Shown: positions 1 through 8,670, counted from the stretch's first letter. The stretch: 64,000 nucleotides of DNA from Bacillus sp. es.034 (GCF_002563655.1 NZ_PDIY01000001.1:2702001-2766000); one strand, 5' to 3'. Notes: generated from the sequence alone by a model not told the origin. Translations and numbers: made by a program.

Positions 1-1
1 T

Positions 2-3000
2 GACAGTACGGACGATGCCCACAAATTGTCTACGGAATCGGCGATTCACCTTGCCGACGCAGTCTTCTATGTAATGGATTATAACCATGTCCAATCACAG
101 GTGAATTTTGAGTTCACCAAGGAAATGGTACGTCATGGCGTAAAATTGTATCTGATTGTGAACCAGGTCGATAAGCATCAGGAGGAAGAATTATCTTTCA
201 CCGATTTCCAGGAAAGCGTCAAGAATTCATTCGCCTCTTGGGGTGTAGTACCTGATGGCACGTTTTTTACCAGTTTAAAACATCCCGACCATCTTAACAA
301 TGACCTTGAAAAATTGAAGGCCCTGATTGATGGCCAGGTCAAACAGAAGGATGAACTGATCGAAGACTCGGCAGTCTCGGCTATTTCGCAATTGCGATCT
401 GAACATGAGAAATGGTATGAGGAAGAGCTTGAAAAACTTGAGGATAGAGCCCTGGATTTCTTTACAGAGGAAGAATGGGAAAATAAAGACTCCATTCTTC
501 AAAAAGAGAAAAAGCTCGTCGACACACTGGCAAAAAATAACGTTGCATCCATAAAAGGGCAATTCGAAGAAGAGCGAAGGGGAATCCTCAAAAATGCTTA
601 TTTAATGCCTTTTGAAACAAGGGAATTAGCAAAGGAATTCCTGGAAAGCAGACAACAGGACTTCAAAATAGGCTTCCTGTTCTCAAAGCAAAAGACAGAA
701 GAAGAAAAAGCACTGAGACTACAAAGGTTTAAAGAGGATATCAACTCTCGCATCGAATCTCAACTCGAATGGCACTTAAAGACACTTGGTAAAAATATCG
801 TGAAAGAATATATCCCTTCATCGGATCAACGTGTGGAATGGGACCGATTGAGCCTTGAAGTGGACGACCGCTTTCTTGTGGATTTAATTAAACAGGGGGC
901 AGGAGTGTCGAGTAATTATGTTCTCCAATACTGTGATGATCTTTCTGAGGAGTTGAAAAGAAAAGCAAGAAATGAAACGAACGGGTTGATTGAAGGACTG
1001 ATAACCGAAATTGAAAACTCATCCTCGGAAGAGAATGCTGGCATGGAAGAAGAACTCGAGGAGCTTCAGAAAAAAACAGGCATCATTTATAAATGGAATT
1101 CACTCAATGAAGAGATGGACGCTCAAATCAGAAGATTGACTAAAGCGGAAGTTGATCCAAACCGTGCGGAGACGATTATGTCAGAATGGACCTTGAAATG
1201 GAAAGAGAGAGAAGAAACCTATAAGCTTGCTTCCGACGTGGTTCTGGATCGTAAAGAGGACGCGGGACATGAACGTGACAAAAGTCAATCCGAGGACATT
1301 AGGGAGCAGCTCTCTTCAAAGGAAGAAGCGATTCACCGGTTAGAAACGATGGCAAATGTGTTCAGGAAGTACAAGGGGTTTACCAACATGGCACATCTTT
1401 TGGACGGTAAGAGGGAGCGCCTCTCGAATCAATCCTTTACCATTGCATTATTCGGTGCATTCAGCGCCGGGAAATCATCGTTTGCCAATGCCCTGTTAGG
1501 AAGAAAAGTACTTCCGGTGAGCCCGAATCCCACCACTGCCTCCATCAACAGGATTAATCCGGTATCGGAAGAGTGTGAGCATGAAACGGCCCATGTACAC
1601 ATCAAAACCGGTGAACAGCTAATGACAGACATCAACCATTCCCTTTCGTTTTTTAATCGGAATGCATCTTCCCTGGACGAAGCCGCGGAAATGATACCTG
1701 ATTTATCGACTGAAGGAAGCGGTAAAGAAAATGTCCATCTTTCTTTCCTTCAAGCCTTTCTAACAGGGTATCCTGCATTTAAGGACATCCTCGGCAGCAG
1801 GAGGAAGGTCGATCTTGAAGAATATAAAGGATATGTAGCCGATGAGACGAAAGCTTGCTTTGTGGAGTCCATCGATCTCTATTTCGATTGTGATATAACA
1901 AGACAGGGGATCACCCTCGTCGATACACCGGGTGCTGATTCCATCAATGCCCGCCATACAGGTGTTGCTTTCGAATACATCAAGAATGCCGATGCGATTC
2001 TTTTTGTGACCTATTATAATCATGCATTTGCCAAGGCTGACAGGGAATTCCTTATTCAATTGGGACGGGTGAAAGACACCTTCGAATTAGATAAAATGTT
2101 CTTTGTCGTCAATGCCATCGACCTTGCAAGTGATGAAAAAGAAAAAAATGAAGTCATTGAGTACGTGGAAGACCAATTGATTCAATATGGAATCCGATTT
2201 CCAAGGATTTTCGGAGTATCATCTCTTCAGGCACTTAAAGAATCCGGATCTCATCAATCTGGTATGGATGTATTCAAGAAGGAATTCCAAACCTTCATCC
2301 AGAATGAATTAGTGAGCATGAGTATCGAATCCGCACTTGGCGAGTGGGAGAGAGGGCTGAAACGTTTTCAACAATATCTCCACTCAGCTTCAACTGAAAA
2401 GACGTATCGGCAATCAAGGAGGAAGGAGCTTCTGGAGCGGAAGTCCGGGGTTGAAACCATTATTGAAGGCGTATCCCCTGAGCCCCTTACAGTGGAGATG
2501 TTGCAGGAATCCAGGGAGCTCGTGCACTATGTAAAACAAAGAGTGTTTTTCAGGGTGCCTGATTTCTATAAGGAAGCCTTTCATTCCGGGTTATTTCTAC
2601 AATATCACTCCCAATCCCAAGCCATCCGTGAAGGGTTAAAGGAGTTTTTATCAAGTATCGGGTTTGATCTTGCTCAGGAGATGAGGGCTACCTCCCTACG
2701 TATTCAGCAGTTCATTCAGAAGCAGCTCCGTGATCAATGGGTTGCCCTGGAAGAAAAAATACAGCGGGTTGAACATGATTTGCTCCTGTCACCATTGGAT
2801 TATAAAAATGAAACAAGCATCGAATTTGAGAGCGCTTTTAATCAAAAGGAACTGCGGCCATTCGAAGAAGCTTTCTCTACCTTCAAGAATCCAAAGCAAT
2901 TCTTTGAAGGAGGCGGAAAGAAAGTGGTGCAGGAAAAATTGGAAGCACTGCTTCAAGAACCTGCAGACAGATACCTGACACAGGAACGGTCAAGGTTGGA

Positions 3001-3160
3001 CACCTGGGGTCAATCCTATTTGGAAGAGGAATTTAAGTTGCTCAAAGAAGAGCTGCTAAGTCAGGTGACCGATCAGATTACATCCTATCTTGAAGCCCTC
3101 GAGACCGTCCAGGATCTGGATCAGCTGAAACGGGATTTAATGCTTCTCGAAGAGGCTTGA
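2..3160 (+). CDS. dynA: Dynamin-like GTPase DynA, 5' end cut by window edge
   Basis: Bacterial dynamin-like protein with two fused dynamin units; the family tethers and fuses membranes and helps protect against membrane damage. The reading frame is open from base 2, so the TTG at 26 is internal and about 140 N-terminal residues (first P-loop) lie outside the window, judging from the roughly 1190-residue B. subtilis protein. Seen here: the tail of the first GTPase with NQVDKH as the G4 motif, a long charged coiled-coil stalk, then a complete second GTPase with the P-loop GAFSAGKSS, DTPGADS as G3 and NAIDLAS as G4, then a second stalk. Ends just before a small Cys-rich gene. Family call is secure; symbol rests on the double-dynamin layout and neighbours. 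Confidence 0.9.
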   Translation, partial: DSTDDAHKLSTESAIHLADAVFYVMDYNHVQSQVNFEFTKEMVRHGVKLYLIVNQVDKHQEEELSFTDFQESVKNSFASWGVVPDGTFFTSLKHPDHLNNDLEKLKALIDGQVKQKDELIEDSAVSAISQLRSEHEKWYEEELEKLEDRALDFFTEEEWENKDSILQKEKKLVDTLAKNNVASIKGQFEEERRGILKNAYLMPFETRELAKEFLESRQQDFKIGFLFSKQKTEEEKALRLQRFKEDINSRIESQLEWHLKTLGKNIVKEYIPSSDQRVEWDRLSLEVDDRFLVDLIKQGAGVSSNYVLQYCDDLSEELKRKARNETNGLIEGLITEIENSSSEENAGMEEELEELQKKTGIIYKWNSLNEEMDAQIRRLTKAEVDPNRAETIMSEWTLKWKEREETYKLASDVVLDRKEDAGHERDKSQSEDIREQLSSKEEAIHRLETMANVFRKYKGFTNMAHLLDGKRERLSNQSFTIALFGAFSAGKSSFANALLGRKVLPVSPNPTTASINRINPVSEECEHETAHVHIKTGEQLMTDINHSLSFFNRNASSLDEAAEMIPDLSTEGSGKENVHLSFLQAFLTGYPAFKDILGSRRKVDLEEYKGYVADETKACFVESIDLYFDCDITRQGITLVDTPGADSINARHTGVAFEYIKNADAILFVTYYNHAFAKADREFLIQLGRVKDTFELDKMFFVVNAIDLASDEKEKNEVIEYVEDQLIQYGIRFPRIFGVSSLQALKESGSHQSGMDVFKKEFQTFIQNELVSMSIESALGEWERGLKRFQQYLHSASTEKTYRQSRRKELLERKSGVETIIEGVSPEPLTVEMLQESRELVHYVKQRVFFRVPDFYKEAFHSGLFLQYHSQSQAIREGLKEFLSSIGFDLAQEMRATSLRIQQFIQKQLRDQWVALEEKIQRVEHDLLLSPLDYKNETSIEFESAFNQKELRPFEEAFSTFKNPKQFFEGGGKKVVQEKLEALLQEPADRYLTQERSRLDTWGQSYLEEEFKLLKEELLSQVTDQITSYLEALETVQDLDQLKRDLMLLEEA

Positions 3161-3183
3161 GGAAAAGAAGGAGGACATCCACA

Positions 3184-3363
3184 GTGAATCCTTATCATTG
3201 CTGTGCTACCTGTATTCACATTAGAGGAGTGAAGAAAGAGCAGAAGACCTCTTATTATTGTTCACGACTAGGCTATGAGACCAAAACCACCTATCAGTTT
3301 TCTTGTTGGGAACCGAAGGAAGAAGTGCTGAAATTGATGAAGAAGAGGGGGATGAAACCATGA
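3184..3363 (+). CDS. Small cysteine-rich protein, 59 aa
   Basis: Unrecognised small protein of about 59 residues. GTG at 3184 is preferred because the GAAGGAGG ribosome site (3167-3174) sits about 9 nt upstream; an upstream in-frame TTG at 3157 overlaps the dynA stop and would lie before the ribosome site. It has four or five cysteines arranged as CCxxC near the N-terminus, a single C in YYC and a C in SCW, suggesting a zinc or other metal knuckle (inference). Its TGA overlaps the next gene's ATG (ATGA), so it is translationally coupled to the sulfurtransferase and probably co-transcribed with dynA. The equivalent position in B. subtilis also carries a small ypb gene, but I do not assign a symbol. 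Confidence 0.75.
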   Translation: MNPYHCCATCIHIRGVKKEQKTSYYCSRLGYETKTTYQFSCWEPKEEVLKLMKKRGMKP

Positions 3364-4190
3364 GTGTGCTGGTAGATGCGGAGTGGCTTAATGAACATGT
3401 GGACGATGGGAATGTAAGAATCATCGATTGTCGTTTTTCGTTAGGGAATCCAGCAGAAGGACGGGAAAGATACAATGAAAGCCATATTCCCGGTGCCGTC
3501 TTTTTCGACCTTGAAAAGGATTTATCCGGCTATGCGAAGAAACACGGGGGACGACACCCTCTCCCGAATATGAAGAATTTCCTGCGAAAAGTGGAGGATG
3601 CGGGAATCGATAATCAAACAACCATTGTGATCTATGATGAGAGGGAAGGGGCTTTTGCGGGCAGATGCTGGTGGTTATTCCATTATATCGGTCATGAAAA
3701 TGTCTATATCCTGAGTGGTGGATTTGCCGCGTGGAAGAAGGGTTCTCTAAAGACGGAATCCGCCGTTCCCCATTATCCTGCAACAAATTATCATCCGAAC
3801 GTTAATGACGGCATCTTGGCCACTTTGGATGAGGTACGAGCCATTGCAGATGGAGATAGGACTACCCCGTTGATTGATTCCAGGAGCAGGGAACGGTTCA
3901 CTGGTCGGGAAGAGCCGATCGACCGTATTCCGGGCCATATTCCCGGCGCGATCAACTTTCCATGGACGGAAGGGATGAATGAAGGGTATTTCCTTGGATC
4001 CGATGAGCAGAAGGAACGCTTCTCAATGCTTAAAAAAGATGAGCCCGTCATTGTCTATTGTGGATCTGGTGTTACAGCAACCCCAAACTTCATTGCTCTT
4101 AAAGAAGCCGGATTTACCAATGTGAAGCTATATGTAGGAAGCTATAGCGATTGGGTTTCGTACGAAGAACACAAGGTGGAAAAAGAATAA
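3360..4190 (+). CDS. Two-domain sulfurtransferase (rhodanese / 3-mercaptopyruvate type)
   Basis: Cytosolic sulfurtransferase of 276 residues with two rhodanese domains. The N-terminal inactive domain begins with VRIIDCRFSLG and includes the SHIPGAVFFDLE signature; the C-terminal domain has GHIPGAINFPW and the active loop CGSGVTA, where the Cys accepts the persulfide. The CGSGVT loop is typical of the mercaptopyruvate/SseA-like branch rather than the CRxGx(R/T) thiosulfate type, so the substrate is not certain. ATG at 3360 overlaps the stop of the previous gene and has a purine-rich AGAGGGGG site; an upstream in-frame ATG at 3303 lies inside that gene. A hairpin directly follows the stop. Confidence 0.9.
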   Translation: MSVLVDAEWLNEHVDDGNVRIIDCRFSLGNPAEGRERYNESHIPGAVFFDLEKDLSGYAKKHGGRHPLPNMKNFLRKVEDAGIDNQTTIVIYDEREGAFAGRCWWLFHYIGHENVYILSGGFAAWKKGSLKTESAVPHYPATNYHPNVNDGILATLDEVRAIADGDRTTPLIDSRSRERFTGREEPIDRIPGHIPGAINFPWTEGMNEGYFLGSDEQKERFSMLKKDEPVIVYCGSGVTATPNFIALKEAGFTNVKLYVGSYSDWVSYEEHKVEKE

Positions 4191-4198
4191 TGCGGAGT

Positions 4199-4240
4199 AG
4201 CCCATTGGAAGAGATTCATCACTTTTCCAATGGGCTATTT
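4199..4240 (+). terminator. Terminator after the sulfurtransferase gene
   Basis: Perfect 12-bp inverted repeat AGCCCATTGGAA / TTCCAATGGGCT (4199-4210 and 4225-4236) with a 14-nt loop, followed by only a short A/T stretch. Probable intrinsic terminator, weak U-tract. Confidence 0.65.
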
Positions 4241-4299
4241 ATGCTGATATGTTATACTTTAAAAGGTATGTACGAAACGACGGGTTAGGAGTGGATGAC

Positions 4300-5199
4300 T
4301 TGGAAAATAAAAATGAGCATTTATTATTAATAGATGGAATGGCATTATTATTTCGATCTTTCTTTGCAACGGCCGTAACGGGCCAATTTATGATGAATTC
4401 AAAAGGCCTCCCGACCAATGGGGTCCAGGGGTTCATGAAACACCTGCTGATGGCAGCGGATCATGTGAAGCCTACACACATCATTGTATGCTGGGATATG
4501 GGGAGTCAGACGTTCCGTAACGAAGTGTTCAATGACTATAAATCGAATCGGAATGCACCCCCTGTTGAACTGATTCCTCAGTTCGACCTTGCAAAAGAAG
4601 TGGCTGAAGGATTCAATCTTTCCAATGTGGGCGTAGTGGGCTATGAAGCAGACGATTGTATCGGGACCCTGGCAAAGCTCCATCGATCCGAGCGAAAAGT
4701 CTCCGTTCTAAGTGGAGACCAGGATCTTCTGCAGCTTCTTGATGACAACATTGACATCATGCTGCTGAAGAAAGGCTTTGGGAATTATCAGACCTATACG
4801 AAAGACCTCTTTGTGGAAGAAAGGGGCATCACCCCGCAACAGTTCATAGATGTGAAAGCACTCATGGGAGATACAAGTGACGGATATCCAGGCGTAAAAG
4901 GGATCGGGGAGAAAACAGCCATGAAAATGATTCAACAGTATCAGAATATTTCCGGTATCCTTGCCAATCTGCATGAACTGACTCCCTCACAACGGAAGAA
5001 GATTGAGGAAGACCTTGACATGCTGCATGTTTCAAGGAAGCTGGCTGAAATTCATTGTGAAGTACCCCTTTCTGTGTCGGTTGAAGAAGCCAGGTGGGAG
5101 CATGTATCCCATGATACACTTACGCTTGTGGATGAATTAGAGCTTAAAGTTCTTAGAAGGTTTTTACTAGGTTCGAATGTGTTAGCGGCTTCAAGCTAA
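4300..5199 (+). CDS. ypcP: 5'-3' exonuclease YpcP (Pol I N-terminal nuclease-like)
   Basis: Stand-alone homologue of the 5' nuclease domain of DNA polymerase I, a flap/5'-3' exonuclease for Okazaki fragment and repair processing. The fold starts with LLLIDGMALLFRSFF (metal-binding Asp) and continues with EADDCIGTLA, SGDQDLLQLL and GDTSDGYPGVKGIGEKTA, the last being the H3TH DNA-binding helix-hairpin-helix. TTG at 4300 is chosen: TTAGGAG (4285-4291) is correctly spaced and the product is then 299 aa, like B. subtilis YpcP. The upstream in-frame ATG at 4249 lies just ahead of a TATACT box (4253-4258), so it is probably upstream of transcription. Followed by a terminator. Confidence 0.92.
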   Translation: MENKNEHLLLIDGMALLFRSFFATAVTGQFMMNSKGLPTNGVQGFMKHLLMAADHVKPTHIIVCWDMGSQTFRNEVFNDYKSNRNAPPVELIPQFDLAKEVAEGFNLSNVGVVGYEADDCIGTLAKLHRSERKVSVLSGDQDLLQLLDDNIDIMLLKKGFGNYQTYTKDLFVEERGITPQQFIDVKALMGDTSDGYPGVKGIGEKTAMKMIQQYQNISGILANLHELTPSQRKKIEEDLDMLHVSRKLAEIHCEVPLSVSVEEARWEHVSHDTLTLVDELELKVLRRFLLGSNVLAASS

Positions 5200-5209
5200 A
5201 TATGATAAG

Positions 5210-5240
5210 AGTGTCAGGACTTAAGCCTGACACTTTTTTT
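5210..5240 (+). terminator. Terminator after ypcP
   Basis: Stem GTGTCAGG (5211-5218) / CCTGACAC (5226-5233) followed by seven T. It may also stop sspL transcription from the opposite strand, since sspL ends six bases away. Confidence 0.85.
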
Positions 5241-5245
5241 GAGGT

Positions 5246-5383
5246 TTATTTTTTATTCGTTTTCTTAGCTGCATTCTCTAATGCGCTTTTCGGTTCGGCC
5301 GCGAATTCAGCATCCTGTGAAATTCCTTGGGGGTTAACACTTTTAGCGCTTTTCCCTTTATTTTTATTGTTTCCTTTAGTCAT
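5246..5383 (-). CDS. sspL: Small acid-soluble spore protein SspL
   Basis: A 45-residue minor small acid-soluble spore protein, expected only in the forespore. The product is hydrophilic and lysine/asparagine-rich; the centre SVNPQGISQDAEF and the end PKSALENAAKKTNKK align with the B. subtilis SspL pattern (VTPQG...DPKTELEERAKKSN) as I recall it. ATG at 5383 has a strong AAGGAGGG site (5393-5400, complement) about 9 nt away. It lies next to ypcP, near the B. subtilis position. Convergent with ypcP and sharing its terminator hairpin. Function in spores is known for the family, not shown here. Confidence 0.88.
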   Translation of the reverse strand: MTKGNNKNKGKSAKSVNPQGISQDAEFAAEPKSALENAAKKTNKK

Positions 5384-5490
5384 ACATAAGACCCTCCTTT
5401 CGTGTGATCTTTACTATTTTGTCTTGGTTACATACAAATATCCCATGTACAGAGAATTTTAGGACACACTACGAATAAGGAGGTGTTAGG

Positions 5491-5979
5491 GTGAATAAAG
5501 GAATCATTACCGCACTGATCAGTATTGCGTTAGCCCAAGGACTGAAGATTCCGCTGCACTTTTTGAAAAAGAAGGAGTGGAAGCCTGAGCTGTTTTTTCA
5601 GACAGGGGGAATGCCGAGCTCCCATAGTGCAGGAGTCGCATCTTTGACGACATTCATTGCGTTAAAAAGAGGGGTAAAAACGATTGATTTCGCTCTTTCC
5701 TTCATCTTCGGTCTGATCGTCATGTACGATGCCCAGGGAATTCGCCGCCAAACCGGTGAATTGACGCTTAAAGTAAATAGTCTCGATGAGCTTGTCAGGA
5801 AGGCGCATGAAAAGGAAACCGTTCAATTCGAAGAGAAGAAACCTAAAAGACTGAAGGAAATGCTCGGACACCAGCCCCAGGAAGTGGTCGGAGGCGCATT
5901 GCTTGGTTCCCTTCTTGGCTTCATCGCCTTCTTGTTTTCCAAAAAGGATAGGCAAAAGAAAAGATTTTCTGTAAGATAA
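5491..5979 (+). CDS. YuiD-like divergent PAP2 membrane protein
   Basis: Membrane protein of 162 residues in the DUF212 / divergent PAP2 family. It contains GGMPSSHSAGVASLTT, the family's phosphatase-like motif, and later a YDAQGIRRQTGE segment matching the DAxGVRRxxG element of this family. About four hydrophobic segments can be seen (residues roughly 3-20, 45-60, 65-80 and 135-152). GTG at 5491 follows AAGGAGGTG. Probable lipid-phosphate or phosphatase-related role, but the activity of this family is not settled. Second gene after ypcP on the + strand; B. subtilis YuiD is the closest relative I recall, encoded elsewhere there. Confidence 0.85.
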   Translation: MNKGIITALISIALAQGLKIPLHFLKKKEWKPELFFQTGGMPSSHSAGVASLTTFIALKRGVKTIDFALSFIFGLIVMYDAQGIRRQTGELTLKVNSLDELVRKAHEKETVQFEEKKPKRLKEMLGHQPQEVVGGALLGSLLGFIAFLFSKKDRQKKRFSVR

Positions 5980-6013
5980 GAGAAGACAATGTGGCGATAA
6001 GGTGAGGAGAAAC

Positions 6014-6280
6014 GTGAAAAAGACAACAGAGGAATTTCTCATAGATCTGGAAAACAAAGGCTTCAAATTTCAGGAAGACGCAATAGGCTTCATCTATTTC
6101 GGGAAAAAATACACAGATGCCCCGGATGAACTGGTCAATAGTGCCATTGAAATTACATTAAAAGCACAGAAACAATTTGACAGCAGTTTCTATATGTCCA
6201 TATTAGAAAGACTCCATTCCCAGAAAATCCCTTCTAGAAAGGAAGCATTAAAATGGATGGAGAAACAGGGATTGGCATAA
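6014..6280 (+). CDS. Small conserved soluble protein, 88 aa (possibly DUF6123)
   Basis: Uncharacterised 88-residue protein. GTG at 6014 is preferred over GTG 6002 because the AGGTGAGGAG ribosome site (6000-6009) covers the earlier one. No signal peptide or membrane segment. The sequence is mixed helical with the distinctive central stretch FIYFGKKYTDAPDELVNSA. I think it belongs to a small Bacillaceae family (DUF6123), but that is recall only. Follows the YuiD-like gene by 34 nt, probably in one transcript, and is closed by a terminator. Confidence 0.75.
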   Translation: MKKTTEEFLIDLENKGFKFQEDAIGFIYFGKKYTDAPDELVNSAIEITLKAQKQFDSSFYMSILERLHSQKIPSRKEALKWMEKQGLA

Positions 6281-6286
6281 TCCAGG

Positions 6287-6327
6287 GGCCATCAGAAGGG
6301 TATTGAAACCTTTCTGATGGTCTTTTT
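6287..6327 (+). terminator. Terminator hairpin
   Basis: CCATCAGAAGGG (6289-6300) pairs with CCTTTCTGATGG (6309-6320), followed by TCTTTTTAT. One internal mismatch. Confidence 0.85.
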
Positions 6328-6390
6328 ATATGATGTTCGTAAAGCGGTTATGGAATTTTGATAAAGGCGAAATCAGCTAGATGGACCTTT

Positions 6391-6777
6391 TTAGTTCAGG
6401 TGGATGGCTTTACGAGCCAGCTCATCAGCTGCTTTATTTTCTTTGCTGGGGATCCATTTGACAAAGAAAAGGTTCATTTGCTTCGTCAAGTCCAATATAT
6501 CGCCGAGCAATGATTTATATTGTGTTTTACGTACAAACTCTTTCTCAATCGCATGAACGACAGCTTGAGAATCACTTTTCAACCAAACGGTATCTGTCTG
6601 TTTCTCCAAGCAGATCTCAAGCGCTTTTTTGCAGGCGAGGAATTCAGCTTCATGATTGTCCATGATCCCTAAAGGAATCGAATGTTTTTCCACTTCACCG
6701 TTGTATTTGATGAAAATACCGGCTCCACTTGGTCCGGGGTTCCCGGCACTTGCGCCATCAATATATACTTCTAACAA
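6391..6777 (-). CDS. ypdQ: RNase HI-like protein YpdQ
   Basis: RNase H-fold protein of 128 residues. The four acidic catalytic positions of RNase HI can be placed: D7 (YIDG), E45 (NHEAEF), D69 (KSDSQ) and D118 (AADELARKA). The basic handle helix of E. coli RNase HI is missing. The B. subtilis relatives YpdQ and YpeP have been reported to lack clear RNase H activity, so catalysis should not be assumed. TTG at 6777 is preceded by GAGGTGAA (complement of about 6784-6791). Downstream of ypdP on the same strand, with a terminator between them. Confidence 0.88.
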   Translation of the reverse strand: MLEVYIDGASAGNPGPSGAGIFIKYNGEVEKHSIPLGIMDNHEAEFLACKKALEICLEKQTDTVWLKSDSQAVVHAIEKEFVRKTQYKSLLGDILDLTKQMNLFFVKWIPSKENKAADELARKAIHLN

Positions 6778-6875
6778 TCGTATTCACCTCATACACATCC
6801 AGAATATAAATATAGTAGCATATTAACAGGGAGGATGGAGAATACTTCATGGCATTTCACTCCATACATAGCAAA

Positions 6876-6903
6876 AGCCGGGTGAAAATGCATACACCCG
6901 GCT
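6876..6903 (-). terminator. Terminator after ypdP
   Basis: AGCCGGGTG / CACCCGGCT perfect 9-bp stem (6876-6884, 6895-6903) with a short T run on the minus strand, five bases beyond the ypdP stop. Confidence 0.75.
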
Positions 6904-6907
6904 TCGG

Positions 6908-7588
6908 TCATCCCATATTCTTCGGAAATCGTTTTGCAATATAGCCAAACGGGGTATCCATAAGGGAAATCACCCATTTGAGAAGATAGGTAGTAATGAA
7001 AATCTCGAGCCAAACGTGCATCGGATACTCACCAAGGAATGCGATGCTTGTGAAGACGAGGGTATCCAATAATTGACTCACCATCGTACTCCCGTTATTA
7101 CGTATCCAAAATTGGCCATCTGTCGGAAACTTCTTCTTTAGATAGGTAAAGATATACACATCCGTAAATTGGCTTACAAGATAAGCGGCAAGGCTGCCAA
7201 GTGCAATCCGAGGGATGATGCCAAAGATCGTCGCAAGGGATTCCTGGGCGAAATCGTCAGGATGTGGTTGAAATAAGAGCGCCAGTTGCATAATAATAGT
7301 CATGACGATCAACGTGAAGAATCCAAGCCAAACGGCTTTCTGAGCATCTTTTTTACCGTATTTCTCGTTCAGGATATCCGTCACCAAAAAGGCGGTACCG
7401 TACATGGCATTCCCGAGTGTGGCCGTCAGACCAAAGATTTCAATCGTCTTGACGACCTGAAGGTTTGCAAGTATGGTCGAGATTCCTATCCAAACAAAGA
7501 GTCCGGTTCGTCCGAACATTCGATACATGACAAGTAAACATGAGAATGTAATGAGTACGAAAACCAGGCCAAACCATATATTAAACAT
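6908..7588 (-). CDS. ypdP: Queuosine precursor transporter YpdP (YhhQ family)
   Basis: Integral membrane protein of 226 residues of the YhhQ/COG1738 family, vitamin uptake-type carriers that bring in queuosine precursors. Six hydrophobic segments alternate with short loops, and the family stretch GTAFLVTDILNEKYGKK is present (about residues 65-81), as is LLDTLVFTSIAFLGE. ATG at 7588 follows TAGGAGGACTT. A sigma-A type promoter (7634-7662) lies about 50 nt upstream. No preQ1 riboswitch signature is visible in the leader. Flanked by two RNase H-like genes, as in B. subtilis. Confidence 0.9.
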   Translation of the reverse strand: MFNIWFGLVFVLITFSCLLVMYRMFGRTGLFVWIGISTILANLQVVKTIEIFGLTATLGNAMYGTAFLVTDILNEKYGKKDAQKAVWLGFFTLIVMTIIMQLALLFQPHPDDFAQESLATIFGIIPRIALGSLAAYLVSQFTDVYIFTYLKKKFPTDGQFWIRNNGSTMVSQLLDTLVFTSIAFLGEYPMHVWLEIFITTYLLKWVISLMDTPFGYIAKRFPKNMG

Positions 7589-7633
7589 AATAAGTCCTCC
7601 TATCGTTCAAAAGTGAATGAAACAATAGTCCTC

Positions 7634-7662
7634 ATTATACAAAGAAAAATGATTTTGAACAA
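7634..7662 (-). promoter_or_regulatory. Sigma-A type promoter for ypdP
   Basis: On the minus strand a perfect TATAAT (-10, complement of 7634-7639) lies 17 bp after TTGTTC (-35, complement of 7657-7662). The -35 is poor, the -10 excellent. Confidence 0.6.
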
Positions 7663-7691
7663 TAAAATGAAGAAAAGGGAGTGAAAGAAGA

Positions 7692-8348
7692 ATGAAAATG
7701 AAAATTAAATATAAATACAAAAGCAAAACAGCTTCCGATATATGGTTTGAATCCGGATTTTTCCAGCGAAAAGAAACATTGATCCATGTAGATGATCTGA
7801 TGAAAACGGGAAGGGTCGTTGATCTTGAAATCATTGATGAAATGGGAAACTCCTGGACGAGGAAAGAATACATCAAATTGAATCAGGAATTGGAAAAGGA
7901 ACCCGAAAACATCGTTGTGTTCTTTGATGGCGGGTTCGATAAGGAAACGAACTATGCGGGTGCCGGAATCGTCATCTATTATGAAAAAGGCGGGGAATCT
8001 TTTCGGATCAGAAAAAATGCACTTCTCGAAGAAATCGAAAACAATAATGAAGCTGAATACGCTGCATTGCATATAGCCATCGGGCTTCTTGAAGAAATAG
8101 GGGTTAAAAATGTGCCCTGTACGATAAAAGGAGATTCACAGGTGGCAATCAAGCAGCTTGGCGGAGAGTGGCCGTGCTATGAAGAGGGGTTGAGCAGATG
8201 GCTTGATCGAATTGAAGGATCGATCCAAAAGCTTGGGCTGAAACCCAACCTGATCGTCCTGAACAGGAAAGACAACAAAGAAGCCGATAAGCTTGCCAAT
8301 CAGGCATTGGAAGGCATTAAGGTACACAGTAATAAACGATTAGAATAA
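7692..8348 (+). CDS. ypeP: RNase H-like protein YpeP
   Basis: 218-residue protein: an N-terminal region of about 70 residues (KxKIKYKYK, then FFQRKETLIHVDDL) followed by an RNase HI-fold domain. Putative catalytic acids are D79 (VVFFDGGFD), E122 (NNEAEYAA), D148 (KGDSQ) and D199 (KEADKLANQ). This two-part layout is that of B. subtilis YpeP. RBS AAAAGGGAGTG precedes ATG 7692. Divergent from ypdP, followed by the small zinc-finger gene ypeQ. Biological role unknown. Confidence 0.87.
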   Translation: MKMKIKYKYKSKTASDIWFESGFFQRKETLIHVDDLMKTGRVVDLEIIDEMGNSWTRKEYIKLNQELEKEPENIVVFFDGGFDKETNYAGAGIVIYYEKGGESFRIRKNALLEEIENNNEAEYAALHIAIGLLEEIGVKNVPCTIKGDSQVAIKQLGGEWPCYEEGLSRWLDRIEGSIQKLGLKPNLIVLNRKDNKEADKLANQALEGIKVHSNKRLE

Positions 8349-8418
8349 TTCTGCTGTGTATTATATACTCTATTAATACAATGATTTGCTGTGCGTGAAT
8401 TAATCTAGGAGTGATCTC

Positions 8419-8616
8419 ATGAATCGAAATGAAGTGGTGGATAAAGTGGATGAGCTTATAGACACCTACTGTAACGACTGCTTACTGAAAGCACACTTTC
8501 GCAAAGAGTATGGTAAAACGTATGCTCACCGCTTTTGTATCGAACAATGCACCATCGGGGAACAAATCCGTCACTACGGAGAATATTTGAATAAGAACGA
8601 CGCCTATCAAAAATAA
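8419..8616 (+). CDS. ypeQ: Small zinc-finger protein YpeQ
   Basis: 65-residue protein with CNDC, a central H-rich segment and FCIEQC, giving a CxxC-x-H-x-CxxxC arrangement expected to bind one zinc ion. It lies directly behind ypeP as in B. subtilis. RBS TAGGAGTG is 8 nt before ATG 8419. Function unknown; small cytosolic zinc-finger family (PF10782-like by recall). Shares a bidirectional hairpin with convergent cspD. Confidence 0.82.
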   Translation: MNRNEVVDKVDELIDTYCNDCLLKAHFRKEYGKTYAHRFCIEQCTIGEQIRHYGEYLNKNDAYQK

Positions 8617-8642
8617 AGGGCAGCCATTAAGGGGCTGCCCTT
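8616..8642. terminator. Bidirectional terminator between ypeQ and cspD
   Basis: AAGGGCAGCC / GGCTGCCCTT stem (8616-8625, 8633-8642). On the minus strand it is followed by a T-rich tract, so it terminates cspD well and ypeQ less strongly. Confidence 0.8.
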
Positions 8643-8670
8643 CATCATGTTGATCTATTGTGTTGTACGA

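Noticed and set aside
26..3160. TTG at 26 as true start of dynA
   Set aside because: The frame is open upstream to the window edge and the family needs about 140 more residues with the first P-loop.
5202..5462. 86-aa + strand ORF after ypcP
   Set aside because: Starts inside the terminator and lies opposite sspL, whose product matches a known spore protein family.
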